DNA from: an uncultured Eubacterium sp. | GTDB taxonomy: Bacteria > Bacillota > Clostridia > Lachnospirales > Lachnospiraceae | DNA length: 5,487 nucleotides | Assembly: GCF_934295145.1 (NCBI RefSeq) | Contig: NZ_CAKRAS010000096.1 | Coordinates: 1 to 5,487, forward strand | Direction of reading: 5' to 3' | Shown: in pieces, positions 1 through 5,446 of the stretch | Layout of the letters: each line of letters starts with the position of its first letter | Position numbering within the stretch: position 1 is the first letter of the stretch | Position numbers and translations under genes: made by a program | Notes under the pieces: model-generated | Databases searched by the model: none | Seen by the model: the letters and a program-made list of their open reading frames with translations, nothing else | Told to the model about the DNA's origin: nothing

Positions 1-2
1 TA

Positions 3-131
3 ATGAGAGCGAGCCGTAAGGCGAAGGTCGAATTTAGTGAATCGAACTTCCATATGAACAAAAGTGAGAAATTGAATGGTGACGGAAAGACACTAATTCT
101 GTATGAAGTTTTGAAGGTATATATCGTATAA
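3..131 (+). other. Short open frame running in from the left edge; possible tail of a truncated gene
   Basis: One rightward frame is open from the window edge to a TAA at 129-131. Read from the ATG at 3 it gives 42 residues; from the ATG at 54 it gives 25 residues starting MNKSEKLNGDGKT. The stop lies only a few bases before the terminator at 134-176, which suits the 3' end of a gene. Against this, neither ATG has a visible ribosome binding site, I recognise no family, and 13-50 is itself rich in small hairpins (GCC-GTAA-GGC at 13-22 and an imperfect stem at 23-50), as in the non-coding clusters elsewhere in the window. It may be the end of an upstream gene, a remnant, or not coding. Confidence 0.25.
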
Positions 132-133
132 AT

Positions 134-176
134 AAAAAGTGCTATGTTGACTGAATTGCCAATATAGCATTTTTTT
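134..176 (+). terminator. Intrinsic terminator, probably bidirectional
   Basis: TGCTATGTTG (140-149) pairs with CAATATAGCA (160-169) over 10 bp with one G-U pair, around a 10-nt loop, and is followed by seven T residues (170-176). On the opposite strand the same stem is followed by C and then five T (from the A-run 134-138). It can therefore end both a transcript entering from the left edge and leftward transcription coming from the Crp/Fnr gene. Confidence 0.85.
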
Positions 177-345
177 GTTTGAGTAGGAAATTACGTGAAT
201 TTCCTATCAAACAAAAGCACTTCGTGCAGACGATGCACACTCGCACGAGAAGAAATGATTGCTTCGCAATCGTGCTCGGCGCGAGCAAGAAAGATGTGCT
301 ATTAATAATTTCATACGCGAGAGTGTGCGATAGCACACTTTCTTG
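172..345. repeat. Cluster of consecutive hairpin-forming palindromes
   Basis: Nearly every base here falls in an inverted repeat. In order: an 18-19 bp stem with one bulge (172-192 with 198-217, core TAGGAAATT/AATTTCCTA, bulged G183); GCAC-TTC-GTGC (217-227); GATTGC-TTC-GCAATC (257-271), enclosed by GCAC (243-246) with GTGC (272-275); GCTCG-GCG-CGAGC (274-286); and a 15-bp stem with one bulge (286-301 with 331-345). Inside the last, AGTGTGC-GATA-GCACACT (322-339) is a competing hairpin. Frames open across this stretch on both strands are probably by-products of the symmetry. It may be an intergenic repeat family or a structured RNA; I cannot assign it to a named one. It lies downstream of the Crp/Fnr gene, so it would form the 3' end of that message. 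Confidence 0.8.
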
Positions 346-350
346 TATCT

Positions 351-1013
351 CTAAATCTTTTGTGACAGTCGAAAAACATTCTTGTGAAAATCAAGTATCC
401 CTTCTTCTTTCATTTTCCCAAGTTCTTTTGATAGAGCACTTCGATCAACATTCAGATAATCGGCAAGCTGCTGTCGGTTAAACGGAATTTCAAATGTAGA
501 AGTTCCCTGTTTACGGTATTCTGCAGTTAAATAAGTCAGCAGACGACCTCGGATATTTTTCGATGTGGTACAGAAAATCCGCGTGGAAAGTGTCAGATTT
601 TTTCGCATGGAAATCTGCAGGAGATTATCGATCAACCCACGATACCAGTTAGATTGGTTACAGGTTGAATCATCCATAATACGGTGAATATTCAAAAATA
701 ATATCTGGCTGTGTTCCGCAGTTACAACTTCGACAAGCAATGGCTCCTGCAGGAGGGCATATGTCTCAGCAAAGACACCACCAGAGGAGATATTGCTCAA
801 AATGGTGGAATTACCTAAGAAATCAGTGTTGATAATATTGACACTTCCATTTACTAAAATCCCTATCTCATCAACGATCGTATCCATATGATAGATAATT
901 TCATGTTTGTCATATTCCTTTTGACGCAGATATCCTGCGGTATTCATCTGTATCAGTTCATTTTCTGTGATGCCGCGAAGGAGCGGTGAAATACATTTTT
1001 TGTTATTATTCAT
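351..1013 (-). CDS. Crp/Fnr-family transcriptional regulator
   Basis: A probable DNA-binding one-component regulator of 220 residues, a usual length for the family. Residues about 11-120 fit a cyclic-nucleotide-binding-like beta-barrel, with LLRGITENEL near the start and the glycine-rich GILVNGSVNI strand-turn. A long dimerisation helix follows, then a winged helix-turn-helix at about 179-207 (NRQQLADYLNVDRSALSKEL). The cAMP-contacting Arg-Ser pair of E. coli CRP is not seen (the stretch reads EPLLVEVVT), so cAMP binding is unlikely and the ligand is unknown. No Fnr-type N-terminal cysteine cluster is present from this start. The start is uncertain: the ATG at 1013 best fits family length but has only a distant GGA; ATG codons at 1037 and 1058 are in frame, and 1058 has a GGGAG 12 nt upstream. 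A start at 1154 would lie upstream of the candidate promoter. The target genes cannot be told from the sequence. Confidence 0.9.
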   Translation of the reverse strand: MNNNKKCISPLLRGITENELIQMNTAGYLRQKEYDKHEIIYHMDTIVDEIGILVNGSVNIINTDFLGNSTILSNISSGGVFAETYALLQEPLLVEVVTAEHSQILFLNIHRIMDDSTCNQSNWYRGLIDNLLQISMRKNLTLSTRIFCTTSKNIRGRLLTYLTAEYRKQGTSTFEIPFNRQQLADYLNVDRSALSKELGKMKEEGILDFHKNVFRLSQKI

Positions 1014-1095
1014 GTCAAAATTCAAATCCTTTTCCATAAAGTAGTATGTAAGGTTCATCAATTTCACATACTCCCTGCCGCATTGTTCAGGGCAA

Positions 1096-1125
1096 ATTAT
1101 AACAGCTTTTTCAGCGGTAAGTCTA
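1096..1125 (-). promoter_or_regulatory. Candidate sigma-A promoter for the Crp/Fnr regulator
   Basis: On the minus strand TAGACT (1120-1125) and a perfect TATAAT (1096-1101) are separated by 18 bp. Transcription would start near 1088, which allows regulator starts at 1058, 1037 or 1013 but excludes the upstream ATG at 1154. Confidence 0.5.
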
Positions 1126-1143
1126 TGCAAAAAAATCGGATTG

Positions 1144-1166
1144 TAAACATACATCAGGAATGTTTA
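1144..1166. promoter_or_regulatory. Dyad TAAACAT-N9-ATGTTTA, possible operator
   Basis: A perfect 7-bp inverted repeat (1144-1150 and 1160-1166) is centred at 1155, about 20-45 bp upstream of the -35 box of the regulator. The position would suit an upstream binding site, perhaps autoregulatory. It does not match the E. coli CRP (TGTGA-N6-TCACA) or FNR (TTGAT-N4-ATCAA) site, so the assignment rests only on symmetry and position. Confidence 0.3.
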
Positions 1167-1178
1167 TTCTCAGAGCAG

Positions 1179-1217
1179 GAGCGCCACATATTTCGATATG
1201 TGGCGCTCTTGTTTTTT
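1179..1217 (+). terminator. Strong intrinsic terminator facing rightward, against both flanking genes
   Basis: A perfect 13-bp stem (1179-1191 with 1196-1208) closes on a TTCG loop and is followed on the plus strand by TTG and six T. Both neighbouring genes run leftward. In their direction the stem is followed by CTGCTCTGAG, with no T-run, so it is not a standard terminator for the oxidoreductase gene. It would stop rightward transcription before it enters the oxidoreductase gene as antisense. Confidence 0.75.
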
Positions 1218-1234
1218 CTTGATATCTATTTATT

Positions 1235-2608
1235 CTATAACTGCTCGCAGATATGTCTGGCAACATATACACCGCTGGCAGATGCATGGGACAGAGAATG
1301 TGTCACGCCGCTGCCGTCACCGATGATGTAGAGGCCTTTGTGACAGCTTTCCAGATGCTCATCCAGTTCTACTTCCATGTTGTAGAATTTTACTTCTACG
1401 CCGTAAAGCAGGGTGTCATCATTTGCAGTACCCGGAGCAATTTTGTCCAGAGCGTAGATCATTTCCATGATTCCGTCCAGGATACGTTTTGGAAGTACCA
1501 GACTTAAGTCACCCGGTGTCGCAGAGAGGGTAGGACGAACCAGACCTTCTTCAATTCGTTTTACGGTACTACGACGTCCGCGGACTAAATCACCAAAACG
1601 CTGTACGATAACACCGCCGCCCAGCATGTTGGACAGTCTTGCGATGCTTTCGCCGTATCCGTTACTGTCTTTGAACGGCTCGGAGAAATGTTTTGCAACC
1701 AGAAGTGCAAAGTTTGTGTTTTCTGTCTGTTGCGCCGGGTCTTCGTAGCTGTGTCCGTTTACCGTAACGATACCGTTTGTATTTTCATTTACAACAATAC
1801 CGTATGGGTTCATACAGAAGGTACGTACATTATCTTCGAATTTCTCAGTACGATAAACTATCTTGCTCTCGTACAGTTCATCGGTCAGATGGGAGAAGAT
1901 TACAGCCGGAAGCTCAACGCGGACACCGATATCCACACGATTGGATTTTGTCGGGATCTCCAGTTCTTTACAGATGCTCTCCATCCATTTACTGCCGATA
2001 CGGCCAACGGAAACGATACATTTGCTGCAGTCAGCAGATTCTTCACCGTAATGTACACGGTAGTTGTTGCCCTCAAGGCATTCGATCTTTGTAACCGGTG
2101 TCTGGAAGAAGAAGTCAACTTTTTCTTTCAGCTCATTGTAAATATTTTCCAGAACGACATAGTTGATATCTGTTCCAAGGTGGCGAACCGATGCATCCAG
2201 AAGTTTTAATTTATTCTGCATACAGATTTTTTTGAAATGAGTGCCGGCTGTAGAGTAAAGTTTTGTCCCTTCACCACCGTGTGTCACATTGATCTCATCT
2301 ACGTAGCGCATCAGATCCAGCGCCTGTTCTTTGCCGATATACTCAAATAAAGTACCGCCAAAGTCATTTGTGATATTGTATTTTCCATCGGAAAAAGCAC
2401 CGGCGCCGCCGAAACCGCTCATGATCGCGCAGGTCGGACATTTGATACAGGATGGAACTTTCTTGCCGTCGATCGGGCAGTGGCGTTTCTCTAACGGATA
2501 GCCTTCCTCAAAAACGGCAATCTTTAAGTCTTTATTCTGGTGAATCAGTTCGTAAGCGGAAAAAATACCGCCAGGACCGGCACCAATGATAATAACGTCA
2601 TATTTCAT
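1235..2608 (-). CDS. FAD-dependent oxidoreductase (COG2509-like dehydrogenase)
   Basis: A 457-residue flavoprotein, probably cytoplasmic: no signal peptide or membrane segment is seen. The N-terminus holds the dinucleotide-binding fold, with GAGPGG at residues 9-14 after the first beta strand and an acidic end to the second strand (AVFEEG, about 31-36). A second flavin-contacting motif near the C-terminus reads GLYIIGDGSG (425-434), followed by a THSLSHASASG stretch. A cysteine-rich insert has C44, C54, C57 and C60 (CIKCPTC) just before the glycine-rich MSGFGGAGAFSDGKYN segment. Such cysteines could bind metal or act in redox chemistry, but this is inference. Proteins of this type are annotated as NAD(P)/FAD-dependent oxidoreductases or dehydrogenases, and the physiological substrate is generally unknown. 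The ATG at 2608 is supported by GGAGG 10 nt upstream and by the promoter at 2735-2764. The gene appears intact and monocistronic. Confidence 0.93.
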   Translation of the reverse strand: MKYDVIIIGAGPGGIFSAYELIHQNKDLKIAVFEEGYPLEKRHCPIDGKKVPSCIKCPTCAIMSGFGGAGAFSDGKYNITNDFGGTLFEYIGKEQALDLMRYVDEINVTHGGEGTKLYSTAGTHFKKICMQNKLKLLDASVRHLGTDINYVVLENIYNELKEKVDFFFQTPVTKIECLEGNNYRVHYGEESADCSKCIVSVGRIGSKWMESICKELEIPTKSNRVDIGVRVELPAVIFSHLTDELYESKIVYRTEKFEDNVRTFCMNPYGIVVNENTNGIVTVNGHSYEDPAQQTENTNFALLVAKHFSEPFKDSNGYGESIARLSNMLGGGVIVQRFGDLVRGRRSTVKRIEEGLVRPTLSATPGDLSLVLPKRILDGIMEMIYALDKIAPGTANDDTLLYGVEVKFYNMEVELDEHLESCHKGLYIIGDGSGVTHSLSHASASGVYVARHICEQL

Positions 2609-2618
2609 AGTGAAATAA

Positions 2619-2623
2619 CCTCC
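2619..2623 (-). promoter_or_regulatory. Ribosome binding site of the oxidoreductase
   Basis: GGAGG on the minus strand lies 10 nt upstream of the ATG at 2608 and fixes that start. Confidence 0.8.
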
Positions 2624-2728
2624 AATAGTAAGACATGAAAAATGCAGTGCAACAAACTACAATAAATACAATAGCGGAAAAATAGATTTTCGCTTTGAAT
2701 TTTCTGTAACCGGCACTGCTCATAGTTA
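2624..2728 (-). promoter_or_regulatory. Foldable 5' leader of the oxidoreductase mRNA
   Basis: From a predicted transcription start near 2728 the untranslated leader is about 120 nt, long for a simple gene. A perfect 7-bp pairing (GCAGTGC 2644-2650 with GCACTGC 2713-2719) can close a domain that contains a 7-bp hairpin (2674-2680 with 2687-2693) and two copies of TACAATA (2658-2664 and 2667-2673). No known riboswitch class is recognised and no terminator or ribosome-site occlusion is evident, so a regulatory role is only possible. Confidence 0.35.
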
Positions 2729-2734
2729 CTATTT

Positions 2735-2764
2735 ATTTTATCGCGGAAATATATATCATGTCAA
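2735..2764 (-). promoter_or_regulatory. Sigma-A promoter of the oxidoreductase gene
   Basis: On the minus strand a perfect TTGACA (2759-2764) is 18 bp upstream of TAAAAT (2735-2740, five of six consensus bases). It is the best promoter match I found in the window. The -35 box lies within about 30 bp of the truncated 5' end of the glucosidase remnant, so the break that removed the front of that gene is next to this promoter. Confidence 0.75.
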
Positions 2765-2789
2765 TAAAAATCATGTAAAAATTGGCAAC

Positions 2790-3519
2790 GATATCATGAC
2801 CGTAGGAGAAGCACCGCATACCAGCGCAGATGAGGCGATGGATTACACGGGTGCCGACAGAGGCGAGCTGAATATGGTATTTCATTTTGACCATATGCAT
2901 CTGGATTACGATGAAAATGGAAAATATGCGAGAAACCGTGTGAAACTGACGGATCTTAAACAGGTTTTCACAGAATGGGATGAAAAAATGAATGCCTGTG
3001 GTGGATGGAACAGTCTCTATTGGAGCAATCACGATCAGGCCCGTGCCGTTACCCGCTTTGGTGATGAGTCACCCAAATACCGTGTGGTTTCAGCAAAAAT
3101 GCTCGGTACTGCACTTCATATGCTGCAGGGAACCCCTTATATTTATGAAGGAGAGAAAATCGGCATGACAAATGCATTTTTTGATAAAATCGAAGACTAT
3201 CGCGATGTGGAAGCGCTGGATATTTTCAAAGATTTTAGTGCAACTGCGTCATGAAGTACTTGTGATTACAGAGGGTGTGTATACAAACTTCTGGACGCGG
3301 ACAACGAAATGGTATATACTTATCTCCGAAAAAAATGAGGATGAGACATTACTGGTGATCTGTAACTTTACAAAAGAGACCATCGATTATCCGGTGGGAG
3401 ATTTTGTGGAAGCATCGCAGGGAACATTACTCATCTCCAATTATGATGATGCAGCGCAGCAGTATGCGGATGCAATCGAATTAAAACCATACGGAGCATA
3501 TGTATATGAAATCAAATAA
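2790..3519 (+). pseudogene. Decayed alpha-glucosidase (GH13, oligo-1,6-glucosidase type), truncated and frameshifted
   Basis: This is the back part of an intracellular GH13 alpha-glucosidase, which would hydrolyse alpha-1,6 (and related) ends of malto- and isomalto-oligosaccharides. Homology begins at DIMTVGEAP, which contains the family's acid/base glutamate. It continues through GGWNSLYWSNHDQARAVTRF (transition-state Asp in NHDQ) and HMLQGTPYIYEGEKIGMTN to EDYRDVEAL near 3220. The N-terminal half of the barrel, including the nucleophile Asp, is missing. At about 3225-3240 the frame jumps to LVQLRHE, skipping what I recall as 70-80 family residues including the RDNARTPMQW region. Two more lesions follow: two extra bases (or one lost) near 3283, and a seven-A run (3329-3335) one base too long. 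Between them the sense frame reads KLLDADNEMVYTYLRK. After the second lesion the frame is restored (NEDETLLVICNFTKE) to the TAA at 3517-3519. The ATG at 2796 has no convincing start signal. An active enzyme cannot be made. Confidence 0.9.
3493..3496 (+). promoter_or_regulatory. Ribosome binding site of the HAD gene, inside the pseudogene
   Basis: GGAG lies 9 nt before the ATG at 3506 but only 3 nt before the alternative ATG at 3500, so 3506 is the better start. The site falls within the last codons of the glucosidase remnant. Confidence 0.6.
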
Positions 3520-4351
3520 CAAAATCAAACTTCTGGCACTGGATGTAGATGGAACGCTTTTTGACAATGCAGGACACATTCCGGAGCAAAATATCAAAGC
3601 AATCAAAAAAGCACAGGAAGCAGGCGTGACTGTGGTAGTGGCTTCCGGCAGAGATTATGACGGTGTGCCGCATGACCAGTTAAAAGAAGTAGCCATGCCA
3701 TATCTGATCACCACAAACGGAGCAGCCGTTTATCGGACCGCAGACAGAGCCTGTCTGGACGAACACTGCCTTCCGGCAGAAAAGCTGCTTTCTATTTTTG
3801 AATATATACTTGATAGAGAAGTCTATATGACGGTGTTTATCGACGGACATAACTATACCCCGGTGCAGGTGTATGATTATGTGTGGAGACTCGGACTCCC
3901 GGAGCACATCGTAGGCCATTTCCTGGAAGGGCGTCATGAGCTTCCGGATCTATTTGCTTATGTAAAAAGTGGCAAGGCAAAAATACAGAAAGTGACGCTG
4001 AATTTTATACCGGCATCCGATGGTACTTTTCTGCATCGTGATGAGATTTGGGATTTACTGACTGCCTGCCCGGATATCTGTGTGGTAGATGGTGGTTTCC
4101 ATAATATTGAGTTCACGGCAGCAAATGTCAATAAAGGGCTGGGGCTTCGTTTCCTTGCAAAAGAACTTGGCATTTCTATAGAAGAAACAATGGCAGTGGG
4201 CGACAGCGGAAATGATGCGGAAATGCTTAAGGCAGCAGGACTTGGTGTAGCCATGGGAAATGCGTCGAAAGAAATTAAAGATATTTCAGATGTAGTAACT
4301 CTTACAAACGAAGAATGTGGTGTGGCACATGCCATTGAAACATATATCTGA
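3506..4351 (+). CDS. Cof-type HAD-IIB family sugar-phosphate phosphatase
   Basis: A 281-residue cytoplasmic Mg-dependent phosphatase, the usual length for Cof-like HAD-IIB proteins. All four HAD motifs are seen: motif I LALDVDGTLFDN with nucleophile D13 and acid/base D15; motif II VVVASGR with S47; motif III lysine K210 in NVNKG; motif IV AVGDSGNDAEM with D233 and D237. The roughly 100-200 region fits the type IIB cap, which sets substrate choice. The family removes phosphate from sugar phosphates and other phosphometabolites; the exact substrate cannot be read here. The gene overlaps the stop of the decayed alpha-glucosidase by 14 bases, an arrangement typical of translational coupling in an ancestral glucosidase-phosphatase operon. 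That would fit a role in clearing sugar phosphates during oligosaccharide use (inference). No promoter of its own was identified. The reading frame looks intact. Confidence 0.93.
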   Translation: MKSNNKIKLLALDVDGTLFDNAGHIPEQNIKAIKKAQEAGVTVVVASGRDYDGVPHDQLKEVAMPYLITTNGAAVYRTADRACLDEHCLPAEKLLSIFEYILDREVYMTVFIDGHNYTPVQVYDYVWRLGLPEHIVGHFLEGRHELPDLFAYVKSGKAKIQKVTLNFIPASDGTFLHRDEIWDLLTACPDICVVDGGFHNIEFTAANVNKGLGLRFLAKELGISIEETMAVGDSGNDAEMLKAAGLGVAMGNASKEIKDISDVVTLTNEECGVAHAIETYI

Positions 4352-4368
4352 TGTGAGATGACTCCCAC

Positions 4369-4400
4369 CTCTGCAGGTGTCGAGCAACAAGAATGCAGAG
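4369..4400 (+). other. Small alternative stem-loops after the HAD gene
   Basis: CTCTGCA (4369-4375) pairs perfectly with TGCAGAG (4394-4400), and the overlapping CACCT-CTGC-AGGTG (4366-4379) is an exclusive alternative. No T-run follows, so this is not a terminator by itself. Confidence 0.4.
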
Positions 4401-4411
4401 TAAATAAAATG

Positions 4412-4440
4412 TTAATAGTTGTAAAAAAGTAGTATATAAA
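4412..4440 (+). promoter_or_regulatory. Weak candidate promoter upstream of the orphan gene
   Basis: TTAATA (4412-4417) and TATAAA (4435-4440) are 17 bp apart. A transcript starting near 4447 would carry the 4463-4492 terminator hairpin in its leader. The region is AT-rich, so such matches can arise by chance. Confidence 0.35.
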
Positions 4441-4462
4441 AAGAATAAAATATTGTAGAATG

Positions 4463-4492
4463 AAGAGGTGAAAGCAATTTCATCTCTTTTTT
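4463..4492 (+). terminator. Intrinsic terminator after the HAD gene, or leader attenuator of the orphan gene
   Basis: An 11-bp stem (4463-4473 with 4478-4488, one G-U pair) closes on a GCAA tetraloop, and a run of six T (4487-4492) follows. It lies 111 nt after the HAD stop and 42 nt before the next start codon. No good promoter fits between it and the ribosome binding site at 4522. Either the orphan gene is reached by read-through, or the hairpin sits in its leader. Confidence 0.8.
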
Positions 4493-4521
4493 GAATTTAC
4501 TTTCACAGCAATATAACTGGC

Positions 4522-4527
4522 AGGAGG
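4522..4527 (+). promoter_or_regulatory. Ribosome binding site of the orphan gene
   Basis: AGGAGG, a full consensus, is 7 nt before the ATG at 4535 and only 4 nt before the GTG at 4532, so it favours 4535. Confidence 0.8.
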
Positions 4528-4534
4528 ACTTGTG

Positions 4535-4981
4535 ATGACAACAGAAGAATTACAGGAGCAGGGTGCAATTTATTTTGATAAAATTACAGATGGGTTCAGA
4601 GATTACAAAGATGTCAAACTGGTGATGGATGAAAAACGAGCACTGGCGCATTTTAAAAATCTGAAGAAGGAATATGGAAATAATAAGGCTTTTGCCGATT
4701 TCTACTATTACAGACTGGATATTGATTCCCGTGAGATGGTCGACGAAGTTCTCACAGATGCAGAGAAGACATATCTGAATTTAATGATGCCGGAAGATCT
4801 GGACGAGGACATTATCTTCCCGTTGGATGATAAACTTTTAAAAATTATAGTAAAATTAAATGCAGAGGAAATATTATTTTCTACAATCTATTTTCTGCCG
4901 AGTGGAAAAGCAGGCGGAAGAGGACGGACAACATGGTGGGGAAATTATGAGAAGGAGTATATCTGTTTCTGCGATAAATAA
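4535..4981 (+). CDS. Hypothetical protein, 148 residues, family not recognised
   Basis: I do not recognise this protein. It has an excellent ribosome binding site and a terminator about 50 nt after its stop, so it is very likely a real single gene. The first 100 residues are charged and rather acidic, probably mostly helical, with a tyrosine-rich stretch (FADFYYYRLD, 54-63) and an acidic segment (MPEDLDEDIIFPLDDK, 85-100). Two short hydrophobic strands follow (LLKIIVKL and ILFSTIYFLP). The C-terminus holds the most distinctive motif, GKAGGRGRTTWWGNY (124-138), and ends EYICFCDK with two cysteines spaced C-x-C. There is no signal peptide or membrane segment, so it is probably cytoplasmic. The compact alpha/beta look would suit a small accessory or immunity-type protein, but no function can be assigned. 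The neighbours give no clue, because terminators separate it on both sides. Confidence 0.85.
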   Translation: MTTEELQEQGAIYFDKITDGFRDYKDVKLVMDEKRALAHFKNLKKEYGNNKAFADFYYYRLDIDSREMVDEVLTDAEKTYLNLMMPEDLDEDIIFPLDDKLLKIIVKLNAEEILFSTIYFLPSGKAGGRGRTTWWGNYEKEYICFCDK

Positions 4982-5027
4982 GTCTTGTTTGGGTGGTGAA
5001 GAAAATTTAGGGGGGGTAGGTTGTGAA

Positions 5028-5082
5028 AACGCCAGTCATCAATCTTACCTCTGTAGCAAGATTGCCTGACTGGCGTTCTTTT
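5028..5082 (+). terminator. Long two-part stem-loop terminator after the orphan gene
   Basis: An outer 11-bp stem (5028-5038 with 5067-5077) and an inner 7-bp stem (CAATCTT 5040-5046 with AAGATTG 5058-5064), separated by a small internal loop, enclose an 11-nt loop. CTTTT follows on the plus strand. On the minus strand the stem is followed by TTTTC, so weak termination in both directions is possible. It starts 46 nt after the stop at 4981. Confidence 0.8.
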
Positions 5083-5115
5083 ACGCTTGCGAATATCCTA
5101 ACATTTTTCACCACA

Positions 5116-5200
5116 CGGCACTGCGTGCCGCACTCATGTTGCATGACGCGCCTCTCGCAGCAAGAATGCCGAGGGCATTCTTGAATACTTGGCAAGTATT
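5116..5200. repeat. Row of short perfect palindromes with 3-nt loops
   Basis: Four hairpins follow one another: CGGCAC-TGC-GTGCCG (5116-5130), TCATG-TTG-CATGA (5134-5146), a perfect 10-bp stem CAAGAATGCC/GGCATTCTTG around GAG (5161-5183), and AATACTT-GGC-AAGTATT (5184-5200). The triloop design resembles the cluster at 172-345, though the sequences differ. No plausible protein is encoded: frames open here on either strand have skewed, low-complexity products and no start signals. Confidence 0.75.
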
Positions 5201-5230
5201 TTGGGTGGATAACTTCCGCCGGGGAAATGG

Positions 5231-5404
5231 CGAAATTGGAGACTTCTTCCGCAATAAGCGATTGAGTGAACGACTGAGTTTCACAAGGTTTTGCGCGAGC
5301 GGGAACCGACCAGCTTTTATCGGAGGTGGGAGTGAGCGCGATGAAACCGCCGTGAAATGAAGGTAGTGAACGTCTAGCGTTTGTGGAAGAAGTCTCCAAT
5401 TTCG
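5231..5404. repeat. 174-bp element bounded by a 24-bp inverted repeat
   Basis: CGAAATTGGAGACTTCTTCC (5231-5250) recurs inverted and exact at 5385-5404. The match continues inward to 24 positions (5231-5254 with 5381-5404) with a single G-T mismatch. The 126-bp interior has further short pairings (GTGAA 5266-5270 with TTCAC 5280-5284; CCGA 5306-5309 with TCGG 5320-5323) but no credible gene. Outside the arms GGAAAT (5223-5228) pairs with ATTTCC (5420-5425). It could be a non-autonomous mobile element or a structured RNA. No clear target-site duplication is visible, so the type is undecided. Confidence 0.7.
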
Positions 5405-5446
5405 TTTTAAATAAAGTAAATTTCCAACACAAGCCCTGAAAACAAG

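Noticed and set aside
10..22. GAGCCGTA resembling the start of group II intron domain V
   Set aside because: The returning strand (TACGGTTC-like) and the rest of the domain are missing. Only small unrelated hairpins are present.
179..481. Open frame of 100 codons on the plus strand, and a 64-codon frame on the minus strand (142-336)
   Set aside because: Both lie mostly in the hairpin cluster and overlap the regulator or terminator. They have no ribosome binding site, and symmetry alone keeps the frames open.
1014..1154. N-terminal extension of the regulator from the ATG at 1154, including a CPEQC motif that could suggest a metal-binding cluster
   Set aside because: The TATAAT promoter (1096-1101) lies inside it, the extension is not typical of the family, and no ribosome binding site precedes 1154.
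1688..2209. 173-codon plus-strand frame
   Set aside because: It is entirely antisense to the intact oxidoreductase, rich in Phe and Cys, and has no start signal.
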